From Desulfofustis limnaeus (GTDB taxonomy: Bacteria; Desulfobacterota; Desulfobulbia; Desulfobulbales; Desulfocapsaceae): 64,000 nt of DNA. Where the stretch lies: assembly GCF_023169885.1 (NCBI RefSeq), contig NZ_AP025516.1, positions 2,707,501-2,771,500 of the forward strand, read 5' to 3'. Below the pieces are notes generated by a model. The model saw only the letters and a program-made list of their open reading frames with translations. It was not told where the DNA came from and made no database searches. Below are positions 36,331 through 46,575 of the stretch, one piece after another. The translations under genes and the position numbers were made by a program. Every line of letters starts with the position of its first letter. Position 1 is the stretch's first letter.

Positions 36331-36849
36331 ATGACGTCAAAAAACTTGCTTATGCTCATCATCACCCTGTCGATAGTCATGTTCGCGCCGGTACCCGGGA
36401 TCACCGCCGATCCGAAACCGGGGGCAAAGCTCTATGTCGGCACGACGGTCCTGAGCAACGGCGGGGCCCCGTGTCTGGCATGCCACGCTCATGCCGGCAG
36501 CGGTCTCGGCCAGACCGTCAGCTATGGCCCTGATCTCACCTATTTTCATGATGATTACGGCGCCGAGGAGGTCGCCGCTGTCCTGCAAGACCTCTCTTTT
36601 CCGAGCATGGAAACGATTTATGCAATGCGACCGTTGACCGAGCAGGAGATCGACGATCTCGGGGCATTCTTCGAGCAGGCCGCGTCGTCCCCCGTTCCGG
36701 CCTTCGACCGACTGTTCCTGTGGGTACTGATCATTCTCGGCGTTCTGCTTCTGGCGCTGGTGTTGGTTTCCCGGCGAAACATGACGGGGGTTCAGCAGAC
36801 GCTGAACCGCAATCGACAAAAAACAGCAAACAAAGGTGGGCTGTCATGA
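36331..36849 (+). CDS. Membrane-anchored mono-haem c-type cytochrome of the nar cluster
   Basis: A 172-residue protein with an N-terminal signal peptide, one haem c motif CLACH near residues 49-53, a distal Met candidate ([10 protein letters not shown]) and a C-terminal membrane helix ([17 protein letters not shown]). Periplasmic cytochromes c (NarC/NarM-like) are linked to NarGHI in some bacteria and give an extra electron path. Its stop overlaps the narG start (ATGA), tying it to the nitrate reductase. An alternative ATG lies two codons upstream. Confidence 0.88.
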   Translation: MTSKNLLMLIITLSIVMFAPVPGITADPKPGAKLYVGTTVLSNGGAPCLACHAHAGSGLGQTVSYGPDLTYFHDDYGAEEVAAVLQDLSFPSMETIYAMRPLTEQEIDDLGAFFEQAASSPVPAFDRLFLWVLIILGVLLLALVLVSRRNMTGVQQTLNRNRQKTANKGGLS

Positions 36850-39800
36850 GTTGGATAACCGATATCATCGATCCGAAATCCCGAAGCTGGGAGGAATTCT
36901 ACCGCAATCGTCACCAGGTCGACAAGGTGGTGCGCAGCACCCACGGAGTCAACTGCACCGGCAGCTGCTCATGGTTCGTACACGTCAAGGACGGGATCGT
37001 CGGCTGGGAATTGCAGGCGACCGATTATCCGGCCCTGGAGAAACGATTGCCACCCTATGAGCCCCGCGGTTGCCAGCGGGGGATCACCTTCTCCTGGTAT
37101 CTCTACAGCCCGTTGCGCATCAAGTATCCGTACCTGCGTGGAGTCCTCGCGGATCAGTGGCGGGCGGCTCGAGCCGCGCATGACGATCCGGTGGCGGCCT
37201 GGGCCGCCATCGTCGCCGATCAGGTAAAGCGCCAGGACTATCAACGAGCCAGGGGCAAAGGGGGCTTCCGCCGGTCCACCTGGCAGGAGGTGGAAGAAAT
37301 CATTGCCGCGGCCGTGATACACACCATCAAGACCCACGGGGCCGATCGACTGGTGGGGTTCTCCCCGATACCCGCCATGTCGATGCTCAGTTTCGCCGGT
37401 GGTTCGCGGCTCATGCAACTGCTCGGCGGAGCCAATCTCAGCTTCTATGACTGGTATTGCGACTTGCCCAATGCATCTCCGGAAGTATGGGGTGAACAGA
37501 CTGACGTGGCGGAAAGCGCCGACTGGTTCAACAGCAAGTTCATCGCGGTGATGGGTTCCAACCCCGGCATGACGAGAACCCCTGATGTTCATTTTCTCTC
37601 AGAAGCCCGGCATAACGGCAGCAAGGTGGCCGTGCTTTCACCGGACTTTAGCATGTCATCGAAATTCGGCGACCAATGGATCCCGGTTCATGCCGGGCAG
37701 GACGGCGCCTTCTGGATGGCGGTCAATCATGTGCTTCTCAGCGAGTTTCATCATCGCGCCAAGACGCCTTATTTCCTCGACTATCTCGCTCGATTCAGCG
37801 ACTGCCCGTTCCTGGTGCGGCTTGACAAGCAGGGAACGGCCCATCGACCCGGCAGGATGCTCAGCGCCGCCTCACTGGCCACATACCGCGACGAGGATCG
37901 GGCCGACTTCAAATACCTGGTGTGGGACAGCACCCTGGACCAGCCGCGTATGCCTCTCGGCACACTCGGATTCCGCTGGCAACAGAAACAAGGAGATTGG
38001 AATCTACAGATGCGGGACGGCCGGGACGGCGATCCGATCGTGCCACTTCTGACCCTGCTGGATAAACAGCAACAAGAGACGCTGCCGGTTGTGTTCGACG
38101 ATTTCTCGGCGGCGGCCCAGGTCGTCCGCGATGTCCCGGTCCGCTCCGTGGATTCCGCCGACGGTCGGGTGATGGTAACTACCGTCTACGATCTGCTGAT
38201 GGCCCAATTCGGTGTCGACCGTGGTCTGGATGGCGCCTATCCGTCGGGATACGATGACGCCGGTCAAAGCTATACACCGGCGTGGCAGGAACAGTTCACC
38301 GGTATCGATCGGGCCACGGTCATTCAATTTGCCCGGGACTGGGCCACCACCGCGGAACGTACCGAAGGAAAATGTTCCATCATTATCGGTGCCGGCGTCA
38401 ATCACTGGTATCATGCCAACCTGATCTACCGGGCCGGTATTCTGGCCCTGGTCCTCTGCGGTTGCGTCGGCAGAAACGGTGGTGGGCTCAACCACTACGT
38501 CGGCCAGGAAAAGCTGGCGCCGATCGCCCCCTGGTCGACGATCATGGGGGCGTTGGACTGGACCAAACCGCCCCGTTTCCAGAACGCTCCCTCCTACCAT
38601 TATGTCCACACCGATCAGTGGCGCTACGAGCGGACGGCTGACGAGTTGCAGGTCAACCCCTCATCGGGTGATCCCTCGCTGACCGGCGGCCATACCATCG
38701 ACCATCAAATCCGCGCGGTCCGGCTCGGCTGGATGCCCTTTTATCCGCAGTTCGACCGAAGTCCGGCCGAGGTGGTGCGCCAAGCGGAATCGGCCGGGGC
38801 ACAAACAAACCAGGAGGTGGTGGACTGGGCGGTGCGGCAACTCAAGGACAAGAACATGAAGTTTGCCGTGGAGGATCCCGATGCCCCGGAAAACTGGCCG
38901 CGGCTGTGGATTATCTGGCGCGGCAACGCCTTGATGGCAAGCGCCAAGGGGCATGAATACTTCCTCAAGCACTACCTGGGCACCCACCACAATTCCATCG
39001 CTCCGGAAACCGCACGGGAGTCTCTGCGCGACGCCGTCTGGCGCGAACCGGCGCCGGAAGGCAAGCTGGATCTGGTGGTCGACATCAACTTCCGGATGGA
39101 CACCTCTGCCCTCTACTCGGATATCATTCTGCCGACCGCAACCTGGTATGAAAAGGACGACCTCAACAGCAGCGACATGCACTCCTTCATTCATCCGCTG
39201 CAGGCCGCGGTACCTCCCTGCTGGGAATCGCGCAGCGATTGGGACATTTTCAAGAGCCTGGCGCTGCGGATCAGCGAACTGGCCGAGATCCATCTCCCGG
39301 AACCAATCCGCGACCTGGTTGCGTTCCCGCTTGGCCACGACACTCCGGCAGAGTCGGCGCAACTATCGGTCAAGGATTGGAGCAAAGGCGAGTGCGAACC
39401 GATTCCCGGAAAAACCATGCCGAACCTGGTGGTGGTAGAGCGCGATTACCGTAATCTGTATCGGCGATTCATCTCCTACGGCCCCAAACCACGGGCCGAG
39501 GGGATCGGCGCCCACGGCTTGAACTGGCCGGCCGCGGACTTTTATGACGAGCTACTGGCGACCGGCCCCACCGAAACCTGGGGCGGACATACCTACCCGT
39601 CACTGATCACCGCTCGCGATGCGGCCAATGTTATTCTGCACTTGGCGCCGGAGACCAACGGCGAGGTTGCCCAGCGAGCCTTCGCGGCCCAGGAGCAGGC
39701 GGTTGGGCTGCCGCTCACCGATCTGGCGGAAAAAAATCGTAGTATCCGCACCACGTTTGCCGATCTTGACCGCCAACCGCGACGGCTGCTTACCAGCCCG

Positions 39801-40472
39801 TGTTGGAGCGGCCTGACCAATGACGGTCGGGCGTACACCGCTTATAGCCTCAACGTCGAACGGCTGGTGCCTTGGCGAACCCTTACCGGACGGCAACATT
39901 GTTACCTCGACCATGAGAGTTATATCGCCTTCGGCGAACACCTGCCGACGTATAAACCGAAGCCGGACCCGAGCGTGCTGCAGGACCTAGTGGTCACCAC
40001 CGGCGGGAACCGTAGCATCATGCTCAACTATCTGACTCCCCATAGCAAATGGAGCATCCACAGTACCTATGGTGATAACCCACGGATGCTCACCCTGTCA
40101 CGCGGCTGCTATCCGTTCTGGATCAACGACCGGGATGCCGACCGGATCGGCGTCGCCGACAACGACTGGGTAGAACTCTACAACGATCACGGGGTGGTGG
40201 TCACCCGCGCCGTGGTCAGCGCCCGCCTGCCGCAAGGCATTGCGTTTCTGTATCATTCGCCGGAACGAACCGTCGGTGCCCCTCGCTCGCCACTGCGCAA
40301 CCAAAAACGCAGCGGCGGCCATAACAGCCTGAATCGCATCCGTCTGAAACCGAACCTGCTGGTCGGTGGATACGGCCAATTCACCTATGGCTGGAATTAT
40401 TGGGGACCACCCGGGTCCAATCGCGACACCTTCATTCTGGTGCGCAAACTGGAAGGGGAACCTCAATGGTAG
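36846..40472 (+). CDS. narG: Respiratory nitrate reductase alpha subunit
   Basis: A 1208-residue molybdopterin enzyme of NarG size. The FS0 [4Fe-4S] motif H33-x3-C37-x3-C41-x34-C76 is intact, and [14 protein letters not shown] holds the Asp that binds Mo in NarG. Other conserved parts are [52 protein letters not shown] and the C-terminal [15 protein letters not shown]. No Tat signal is seen, so the site is cytoplasmic as in E. coli. It reduces nitrate to nitrite. The ATG is the one overlapping the cytochrome stop; an upstream in-frame ATG would run through that gene. Confidence 0.97.
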   Translation: MSWITDIIDPKSRSWEEFYRNRHQVDKVVRSTHGVNCTGSCSWFVHVKDGIVGWELQATDYPALEKRLPPYEPRGCQRGITFSWYLYSPLRIKYPYLRGVLADQWRAARAAHDDPVAAWAAIVADQVKRQDYQRARGKGGFRRSTWQEVEEIIAAAVIHTIKTHGADRLVGFSPIPAMSMLSFAGGSRLMQLLGGANLSFYDWYCDLPNASPEVWGEQTDVAESADWFNSKFIAVMGSNPGMTRTPDVHFLSEARHNGSKVAVLSPDFSMSSKFGDQWIPVHAGQDGAFWMAVNHVLLSEFHHRAKTPYFLDYLARFSDCPFLVRLDKQGTAHRPGRMLSAASLATYRDEDRADFKYLVWDSTLDQPRMPLGTLGFRWQQKQGDWNLQMRDGRDGDPIVPLLTLLDKQQQETLPVVFDDFSAAAQVVRDVPVRSVDSADGRVMVTTVYDLLMAQFGVDRGLDGAYPSGYDDAGQSYTPAWQEQFTGIDRATVIQFARDWATTAERTEGKCSIIIGAGVNHWYHANLIYRAGILALVLCGCVGRNGGGLNHYVGQEKLAPIAPWSTIMGALDWTKPPRFQNAPSYHYVHTDQWRYERTADELQVNPSSGDPSLTGGHTIDHQIRAVRLGWMPFYPQFDRSPAEVVRQAESAGAQTNQEVVDWAVRQLKDKNMKFAVEDPDAPENWPRLWIIWRGNALMASAKGHEYFLKHYLGTHHNSIAPETARESLRDAVWREPAPEGKLDLVVDINFRMDTSALYSDIILPTATWYEKDDLNSSDMHSFIHPLQAAVPPCWESRSDWDIFKSLALRISELAEIHLPEPIRDLVAFPLGHDTPAESAQLSVKDWSKGECEPIPGKTMPNLVVVERDYRNLYRRFISYGPKPRAEGIGAHGLNWPAADFYDELLATGPTETWGGHTYPSLITARDAANVILHLAPETNGEVAQRAFAAQEQAVGLPLTDLAEKNRSIRTTFADLDRQPRRLLTSPCWSGLTNDGRAYTAYSLNVERLVPWRTLTGRQHCYLDHESYIAFGEHLPTYKPKPDPSVLQDLVVTTGGNRSIMLNYLTPHSKWSIHSTYGDNPRMLTLSRGCYPFWINDRDADRIGVADNDWVELYNDHGVVVTRAVVSARLPQGIAFLYHSPERTVGAPRSPLRNQKRSGGHNSLNRIRLKPNLLVGGYGQFTYGWNYWGPPGSNRDTFILVRKLEGEPQW

Positions 40473-40644
40473 CCGAACGCCAATCAGCGGAAAGGATCAC
40501 ATCATGAAGATACGAGCACATATCGCCACCCTTTTTCATCTGGACAAATGTATCGGCTGCCATACCTGCAGTATTGCCTGCAAGAATCTCTGGACCGACC
40601 GCCAAGGCACCGAGTACATGTGGTGGAACAACGTCGAGAGTAAA

Positions 40645-41326
40645 CATCCGCACCCGTAGGGTGCGGCTTTAAATATCCCCCCATAGGGGGGACAAGGCCC
40701 GGCCCCCAGAGGGGGCGGGCCGGGAGTCATGCCGCGTTATGTCTTCTATTCAAACAACCGTAACTGTTCCAGCTGCTTCTCTTTCTTCTCCTGATAGCGG
40801 ACATACTTGCGTATCATGTCCGCATCAAGACCTACCGTATCGACACAATAACCTTTCGCCCAAAAGTGGTTGCCCCAGTATGGCTTCTTCTTCAGATAGC
40901 GGAACTGGTGGAAAAACCGCATCGATGTTTGACCCTTTACCCGACCCATCAATTGCGAAATCGACACCTTCGGCGGAACCATCAGCACCAGATGGACATG
41001 GTCTGGTTGCACATTCATTTCAACAACTTCACAACCGACAAATCCGCATATCGCGTGAATCGCCGTTTCGCATGCTTCTTTTACCGCTCCGGTTAAAATA
41101 CGGAACCGGTACTTCGGCACCCATACGATATGATACTGACAGTGCCATATCGAATGTGATAACTTACGGAATCTGCTCACTGCTCCCTCCTTACATTCTG
41201 ATGTTGCGGCAACAACTCGATGTAAGGATAGCAGTGGGCGGCCTTCCTGGCCATACCCATACGGGACTGGCCTAGCCAATCCCTATTACCCTACCCGTAG
41301 GGTAGGGGTTTCCACTTCGTACTAAA
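40645..41326 (-). mobile_element. IS200/IS605-family insertion sequence
   Basis: A 682-bp element in narH with one transposase gene on the opposite strand. Each end carries a hairpin instead of terminal inverted repeats: CCGCACCC-GTA-GGGTGCGG at 40648-40666 and CCCTACCC-GTA-GGGTAGGG at 41289-41307, both with the same GTA loop. No target duplication is present; an AAA shared by both borders leaves a three-base ambiguity (40642-41323 is equally possible). This is the single-strand transposition type driven by Y1 HuH transposases. Confidence 0.93.
40746..41180 (-). CDS. tnpA: IS200-type Y1 HuH transposase TnpA
   Basis: A 144-residue protein with HCQYHIVWVPKYR at the N-terminus, the HuH metal motif H61-V-H63 and the catalytic Tyr126 in DMIRKYVRYQ. 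Length and all active-site residues are intact, so it is probably active. The start is a GTG preceded by GAGGGAG; a longer frame would run into the end region of the element. No accessory tnpB is present. Confidence 0.95.
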   Translation of the reverse strand: MSRFRKLSHSIWHCQYHIVWVPKYRFRILTGAVKEACETAIHAICGFVGCEVVEMNVQPDHVHLVLMVPPKVSISQLMGRVKGQTSMRFFHQFRYLKKKPYWGNHFWAKGYCVDTVGLDADMIRKYVRYQEKKEKQLEQLRLFE

Positions 41327-42678
41327 CCGGGGACCGGCTATCCGACCCGTTGGGAGGATCAGCGCCGGTATCGAGGCGGCTGGGAACTGGCGGATGATCG
41401 GTTGCGGTTGAAAAGCGGCGGCAGATCAGGCCATCTCGCCCGCATCTTTCACAACCCCGAGTTGCCTTCCCTCACTGACTACTATGAACCATTCACCTAT
41501 CGTTACGGCGATCTGACCACCGCTGCAGCCGGTGACGATCAGCCAACGGCCCGGCCGGTATCGTTGATCACCGGCAAATCGATCACTATTGAGGGCGGCC
41601 CCAATTGGGACGACGACCTGTCCGGTTCACATCTCTACGCCAGGAACGATCCCGGCATCGAGCAATTGACCGAGACCGAGCGGGCTCAGGTGCTCGCCAT
41701 CGAAAGGATCGTCTTCTTTCACCTGCCGCGGATCTGCAACCACTGCCTTAATGCCGCCTGTGTCGCCGCCTGCCCGTCGGGTGCCATTTATAAGCGAGGT
41801 GAAGATGGCATTGTCCTGATCAACCAGGACAAATGCCGCGGCTGGCGGATGTGCGTCTCTGCCTGTCCCTACAAAAAGACCTATTATAACTGGACGTCGG
41901 GCAAATCGGAAAAGTGCATTCTCTGCTATCCCCGCCAGGAAGTAGGGGAGGCTCCAGCCTGTTTTCACTCCTGCGTCGGCAGGATCCGTTATCTCGGGGT
42001 ACTGTTGTACGACGCCGACCAGATTGAGGCAGCAGCGGGAAAACCTGCCGATCAACTGGCGGCGGCGCAGCGGGATTTGTTGCTCGATCCGCATGATCCC
42101 GTAGTTCGCCGACAGGCACACCAGGACGGGGTTACCGAACAGGTTATCGAAGCGGCTCGACAGTCTCCGGTTTTTCGGTTTGTCAAGGAATGGAGCCTAG
42201 CCTTGCCGTTGCATCCCGAATTCCGGACCGTGCCGATGCTTTTCTACGTTCCGCCGCTGCTGCCAGTACTGGCAATGGCCGAACAAGGGAAGCAGCGGCC
42301 GCAAGCGACCTTTTTCACCAGCCTGGAGAACACCCGATTGCCGTTGCGCTACCTGGCGCACTTGTTTGCCGGGGGCAATGAGCGGGAAGTGGAGGCCGTC
42401 TACCAAAAACTGCTCGCGGTACGCCTGCAACGACGCCATCTGGAGGTTGGCGATATCTCACCTCGCGATGTGCAGCAGGCCACTGAGAATGCCGGACTGA
42501 CGGCTGAACAACTCGATGAAATCTATCGGATAACCGCGCTGGCCGACATGAAGGAACGGATCCACGTTCCACCCATGCTCCGGGAACAGACCGTCGAGGC
42601 GCTGCGGGACCCGCATCAACACCGGCAGGAGATGGGTTTTGGCTATCGTCGACCGCCGAAGAGGCGTTGGTAACGGTC

Positions 42679-43221
42679 ATGACAAGCCTAGAACATCGAG
42701 AACTCTATCTACTTTTTGCCCGGCTACTGAGGTACCCGGACCGGGACACCGCAGCAGTCGGCGCCGAATGCCGGCAACGTTTGCTCGCATCGAATCCCTC
42801 AGCGGCTGAACGTTTGCGTGATTTCGTCGATTATGCCCAGGACGCACCTCCCAGTCGTTTGGAGGAATTGTTCATTGCCACCTTCGAACTGCACTCACTC
42901 TATCATCCCTACGTCGGCTATCAACTCTGTGGGGAAAGCCGGCAACGGACCTTGTTGCTGATAAAACTCAACGAGTTGTATCGGCAGCACGGATACGATG
43001 CCGGCACGGAGTTGCCCGATCATCTGGCGGAACTGCTCCGCTTTATCGGCAGCGTCAAGGACCGCTCCTGCTGCGCCGATCTGGTCAACGACGCACTCTT
43101 ACCGGCCCTGGCAAACCTCGAAACAACCTTTCAAACCACCGACCACCCGTACCGATCCCTGCTCGAATCCCTGCGGCTGTGGCTATCATCCGCACGCAAA
43201 CACGAAGGAGTCCGACTATGA
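42679..43221 (+). CDS. narJ: Nitrate reductase molybdenum cofactor assembly chaperone
   Basis: A 180-residue all-helical protein of the NarJ/TorD family: YLLFARLLRYPD at the N-terminus, LEELFIATFELHSLYHPYVGYQL near 55-80 and LPDHLAELLRFI near 112. NarJ binds apo-NarG and helps insert the Mo cofactor and assemble the complex. It starts five bases after narH and its stop overlaps the narI start. Confidence 0.93.
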   Translation: MTSLEHRELYLLFARLLRYPDRDTAAVGAECRQRLLASNPSAAERLRDFVDYAQDAPPSRLEELFIATFELHSLYHPYVGYQLCGESRQRTLLLIKLNELYRQHGYDAGTELPDHLAELLRFIGSVKDRSCCADLVNDALLPALANLETTFQTTDHPYRSLLESLRLWLSSARKHEGVRL

Positions 43222-43895
43222 TCGATCTGCTGCTTTTTGCGATTCTGCCCTACGTTGCCATGACACTGGCACTCGCTGGCGGGTTGTACCGATACGTTTC
43301 CGATCGCTATTCCTGGTCAGCCCAATCATCACAATTTCTGGAAGGCAGGGTTGTCTTCTGGGGGACTGTGCCCTGGCATTATGCGATTCTGCTCATTTTG
43401 CTGGCTCATTTCCTCGCCTTTCTGGTTCCGCAGGTGTGGGGGACGCTGCTCGGCGTGCCGCTGCGGCTGATGGTCCTCGAAGCCACCGGCATCGCACTTG
43501 GCTTGGTCACCGTGGCAGCAATGGTAGTATTGCTTCTACGCCGCCTGCTTCACCCGCGCATCAAAAGGGTCACCACCTGGCTCGACTGGTTAGTGCTGCT
43601 GGTACTGCTGGTTCAGGTGGGGAGCGGTGTCTGGTTGGCCGTGACCCTGCGCTGGGGCGGCCTCTGGTATATGCATACCATGACGCCCTGGCTCTGGTCG
43701 CTGGTCACGTTCGCCCCCGACATCACATATCCAGCCGTCATGCCCTTCGTGGTGAAAATGCATGTGACCAACTCCTTGCTCCTGGTTGCTCTTTTTCCCT
43801 TCACCAGATTGGTGCACCTGGTCAGCGTACCGCTCTCCTATCTCTTTCGCCCCTTTCAGATCGTGATCTGGAACAAGCGAAGCAATGGCTGCTAA
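43218..43895 (+). CDS. narI: Respiratory nitrate reductase gamma subunit (cytochrome b)
   Basis: A 225-residue membrane protein with five helices. WHYAILLILLAHFLAF near residues 52-67 and HVTNSLLLVALFPFTRLVHLVSVP near 190-213 contain the histidine ligands of the two b haems. NarI oxidises quinol at the periplasmic side and anchors NarGH. The ATG overlaps the narJ stop (ATGA); a longer frame would lie within narJ. Confidence 0.95.
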   Translation: MIDLLLFAILPYVAMTLALAGGLYRYVSDRYSWSAQSSQFLEGRVVFWGTVPWHYAILLILLAHFLAFLVPQVWGTLLGVPLRLMVLEATGIALGLVTVAAMVVLLLRRLLHPRIKRVTTWLDWLVLLVLLVQVGSGVWLAVTLRWGGLWYMHTMTPWLWSLVTFAPDITYPAVMPFVVKMHVTNSLLLVALFPFTRLVHLVSVPLSYLFRPFQIVIWNKRSNGC

Positions 43896-43920
43896 CCAAG
43901 GTATAGGCAACGGGTTCGTC

Positions 43921-45000
43921 ATGTCCCCAACTGACAAAGACAAGCAACCGCCGCGGCCGCTTCAGCAACAGCTCGCAACCCTTCATCCTGCCTACTTTGC
44001 CCTGGTTATGGCCACCGGAATCGTGGCCATCGCCTGTCACCTGTTCGCCGTGCCGATCCTGGCGCAAATCCTCACCGGGATAAACCTGGTGGCCTACCCG
44101 ACCCTCTGGGTGCTGTACGGTATCCGCCTGGTGCGGTATGGCGATCGCTTTCTCAACGATTGGTCGGACCACGGTCGGGCACCGGGATTTTTTACCGTGG
44201 TCGCGGCAACTGGGGTTCTCGGTTCTCAACTGGCGCTCATCCATGGCGCCATGGCTGCCGCCTCCGTTTTCTGGTGGTTGTGTCTCGTACTGTGGGCGAT
44301 CTGCACCTATGCCATCTTCACCCTCTTGACCGTACGCGACACCAAGCCCACGTTGGCAGAAGGGATCAACGGCGGCTGGCTGGTGGCCGTCGTGGCAACG
44401 CAAGCCGTCTGTGTGCTGGGATGCACCCTGCAGGGTCAGGTTCTGGGGAGTCGGGACGTTGCCCTGTTTCTCCTGATATCTTTCTGGCTGGCCGGCGGCA
44501 TGCTCTACCTTTGGATTATCGGTATGATTTTCCAACGATACATGTTTTTTCGTTTCTCCCCGCTGGACCTGCTACCGCCGTACTGGATCAACATGGGTGC
44601 GGTCGCCATCTCCACCCTTGCCGGAGCCCTGCTCGCCGGTACCGTTGCCGATTCTCCCCTGCTTGCGCCGTTACGGCCTTTCATCCTCGGCCTGACTTTG
44701 CTGTTTTGGGCCACCGCCACTTGGTGGATCCCGATGCTGGTGCTGTTGGGTATCTGGCGTCACGGACTGAAAAAGGTGGCAATAACCTATGACCCGCTGT
44801 ACTGGGGCCTGGTGTTTCCGCTGGGCATGTATTGCGTTTGCACGTTTCTGCTGGCTCAGGAGTTGCGTGCTTTTTTTCTGATACCACTCTCCCGACTGTT
44901 TCTCTTCATTGCCATCGGGGCCTGGCTGTTGACCTTTCTGGGCGTGTGTCGGCGTCTTATCAACGGTATTTCAACCTTGTTTCATTCAGCCGACCCGTGA
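43921..45000 (+). CDS. TDT/SLAC1-family anion or dicarboxylate transporter
   Basis: A 359-residue protein with ten predicted membrane helices: LHPAYFALVMATGIVAIACH at the start and FSPLDLLPPYWINMGAVAIS near 215 are typical of the TehA/Mae1/SLAC1 superfamily. Members transport C4-dicarboxylates, sulfite, nitrate, chloride or tellurite-related ions. At the end of the nar cluster (25 bases after narI), transport of nitrate, nitrite or a dicarboxylate is plausible. The start is uncertain: the chosen ATG is the first after the narI stop. A stem-loop follows the stop. Confidence 0.85.
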   Translation: MSPTDKDKQPPRPLQQQLATLHPAYFALVMATGIVAIACHLFAVPILAQILTGINLVAYPTLWVLYGIRLVRYGDRFLNDWSDHGRAPGFFTVVAATGVLGSQLALIHGAMAAASVFWWLCLVLWAICTYAIFTLLTVRDTKPTLAEGINGGWLVAVVATQAVCVLGCTLQGQVLGSRDVALFLLISFWLAGGMLYLWIIGMIFQRYMFFRFSPLDLLPPYWINMGAVAISTLAGALLAGTVADSPLLAPLRPFILGLTLLFWATATWWIPMLVLLGIWRHGLKKVAITYDPLYWGLVFPLGMYCVCTFLLAQELRAFFLIPLSRLFLFIAIGAWLLTFLGVCRRLINGISTLFHSADP

Positions 45001-45011
45001 AGAGATGCCAA

Positions 45012-45057
45012 GCAAACAAAGCCCGACTCGTTGGATAACGAGACGGGCCTTGTTTGC
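45012..45057 (+). terminator. Stem-loop after the nar cluster
   Basis: GCAAACAAAGCCCG pairs with CGGGCCTTGTTTGC over 14 positions with one mismatch, around an 18-base loop (ACTCGTT...AACGAGA) that also pairs internally. The sequence after it is not T-rich. It sits between convergent genes and is probably a terminator. Confidence 0.65.
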
Positions 45058-45092
45058 TGCCCAGAATACTTACGAACAGAAGGGGGGGTAAA

Positions 45093-45404
45093 TCAAAAGG
45101 TAATGATTTTATCAGCCTCTCTGGCGATCTCGTAAAGGTCGTCCATCCAGCCGATCGGACAATTGCTTGAGCCCACCAGACCGTGGGCTTTCATGCACAC
45201 GCCTCAGACGTAGAAATCGCCGGTATACTGGTTGATTTGTCCCATCACGTCGAAGCGCTCACTGCCTGCTTGCTCGAATTTCACCCCTTTGCCGAGCATG
45301 AAGACGCTTACTTCGTCTCCTTTTTTCACCCCGACGTTGGCCAGCCGCATGGCGTTGAATATGGTCTCTCCGTCATCGGTGGTGATGATAAACAAAATTT
45401 TCAT
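45093..45404 (-). CDS. DsrE-like protein, probable selenoprotein (UGA = Sec67, U-x-x-C)
   Basis: Read through one in-frame TGA (45204-45206) this is a 103-residue DsrE/DsrF-fold protein: KILFIITTDDGETIFNAMRLAN at the start, then KKGDEVSVFMLGKGV, and after the UGA GVCMKAHGL and WMDDLYEIAREADKIITF. The UGA falls in a U67-x-x-C70 motif where DsrE-like sulfur carriers have Cys. The downstream part is a good match for the family's last helix and strand, so the gene does not really end at the UGA. GGAGGG lies before the ATG. A SECIS-like hairpin follows the UGA. Probable role: sulfur or selenium relay. It lies near thioredoxin reductase. Confidence 0.9.
45170..45189 (-). promoter_or_regulatory. Bacterial SECIS-like hairpin downstream of the UGA
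   Basis: On the coding strand AGCCCAC and GTGGGCT form a perfect 7-bp stem with a GGTCTG loop. The loop begins 21 nt after the UGA, the same distance and loop sequence as in the CoA-disulfide reductase-like gene. Confidence 0.85.
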
Positions 45405-45630
45405 GGTCGCACCCTCCGGTAAAAAATATGGTTCAGCCGACCCAAGCGTACGTCTCTGCAACCGAGGAGGCAAAGAGTATCGCTCGAAAACGGTTCGCGG
45501 AGGCGCACTGGCATGCCAGAGCAGGGCCGCAGGTTTGCGCGCAGAATGTCCGCGCTTGACAGCAGGCCAGGGACGGTCTGTCTGTCAGGCGCGGGTGAAC
45601 CCAACAGATCGTCTTCCTGGGGATCGGGCA

Positions 45631-46575
45631 TCACGATTTGCAGTCCTTGCAGGTCTCCACGTAGTGGGCGGCGGCCAGAGCGGCGGTACATCCGTCGGCG
45701 GCGGCGAGTACAATCTGGTTGGCGTATTTCTGCCGCAAATCACCGACGGCGAAGATACCGGGGATGCTGGTCTCGCATTTTTCGTCGGTGATGACATAGC
45801 CGCTTGTGTTTTTCTTGATGCCGGCCGGGACCAATTGATTATTTGGGGAGAAGCCGACAAAAATGAACACCCCTTCGGTGTCCAATTGCCGCTGCTCACC
45901 GGTTTTGGTGTCCTTGAGCGAAACTCCGGTGACCCCCGATTGATCGGCGAGGATCTCGTTGACCACGGCGTTGAAAATGATCTCGATGTTGCGCTCGGCA
46001 AAGACTCGCTCCTGGAGAATGCGACTGCCGCGAAATTCGTCGCGGCGATGGATGAGGTAGACTTTAGAGGTGATCTTGGCCAAGTAGAGGGCGTCCTCCA
46101 ACGCCGTATCACCACCTCCGACCACCGCCACAACCTTATTACGGAAGAAGAAGCCATCGCAGGTGGCACAGTACGAGACCCCTTTGCCGAAATTTTCGTT
46201 CTCTCCCGGCACTTCGAGTTTGCGGGCCGTTCCCCCCGCCGCCAGGATCAGGGCGTGGCCGCGGAGTTCGGTGCCATTCGCCAATCTCACCGTGTGAAAC
46301 TTGACGCCGGGCTCCGTGGCTACCACCTCTTTCTCTATGATCTCCAGGTCATAGGATGTGGCATGTTCGAGGAATTTCTCGCACAGTTCAGAACCACCGA
46401 TCGTGATGAAACCGGGGTAATTTTCCACCTCCTTGGTGACGGCCACCTGTCCACCGAACATGCCCCGCTCCACGAGAACGGTCTTCATGGCGGCCCGCAT
46501 GGCATAGATTCCAGCAGTCAAACCGGCGGGCCCGCCGCCGACGATAATCAGGTCATAGAGCTCGGTTTCCGGCAT
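45631..46575 (-). CDS. trxB: Thioredoxin reductase
   Basis: A 314-residue low-Mr thioredoxin reductase. LIIVGGGPAGLTAGIYAMRA near 9-28 binds FAD, C136-A-T-C139 is the redox pair, VVGGGDTALEDALYL near 150 binds NADPH and GIFAVGDLRQK near 272 is the second FAD site. It reduces thioredoxin. AAGGAGGAG precedes the ATG. The DsrE-like gene follows on the same strand after a gap of 226 bases in which I see no gene. Confidence 0.96.
   Translation of the reverse strand: MPETELYDLIIVGGGPAGLTAGIYAMRAAMKTVLVERGMFGGQVAVTKEVENYPGFITIGGSELCEKFLEHATSYDLEIIEKEVVATEPGVKFHTVRLANGTELRGHALILAAGGTARKLEVPGENENFGKGVSYCATCDGFFFRNKVVAVVGGGDTALEDALYLAKITSKVYLIHRRDEFRGSRILQERVFAERNIEIIFNAVVNEILADQSGVTGVSLKDTKTGEQRQLDTEGVFIFVGFSPNNQLVPAGIKKNTSGYVITDEKCETSIPGIFAVGDLRQKYANQIVLAAADGCTAALAAAHYVETCKDCKS

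Larger units (their letters stand above)
40504..42673 (+). pseudogene. narH: Respiratory nitrate reductase beta subunit, interrupted by an IS200-type element
   Basis: Codons 1-47 (LDKCIGCHTCSIACKN near 13-28) are followed by a 682-bp insertion and then by the rest of NarH starting PGTGYPTRWED. Removing the insertion gives 1488 bases, an uninterrupted 495-codon protein with the remaining ferredoxin-type clusters (CNHCLNAACVAACPSG; CRGWRMCVSACPYKK; CILCYPR...CFHSCVGR) and the usual C-terminus. NarH carries electrons from NarI to NarG. In the inserted state translation stops soon after codon 47, so the NarGHI complex should be inactive in this genome copy, unless the element excises. Confidence 0.95.

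Noticed and set aside
45631-45633. TGA at the end of thioredoxin reductase as a possible selenocysteine codon (Cys-containing read-through)
   Set aside because: The protein already has normal length and no hairpin with a GGTCT loop follows; the read-through has no family similarity.
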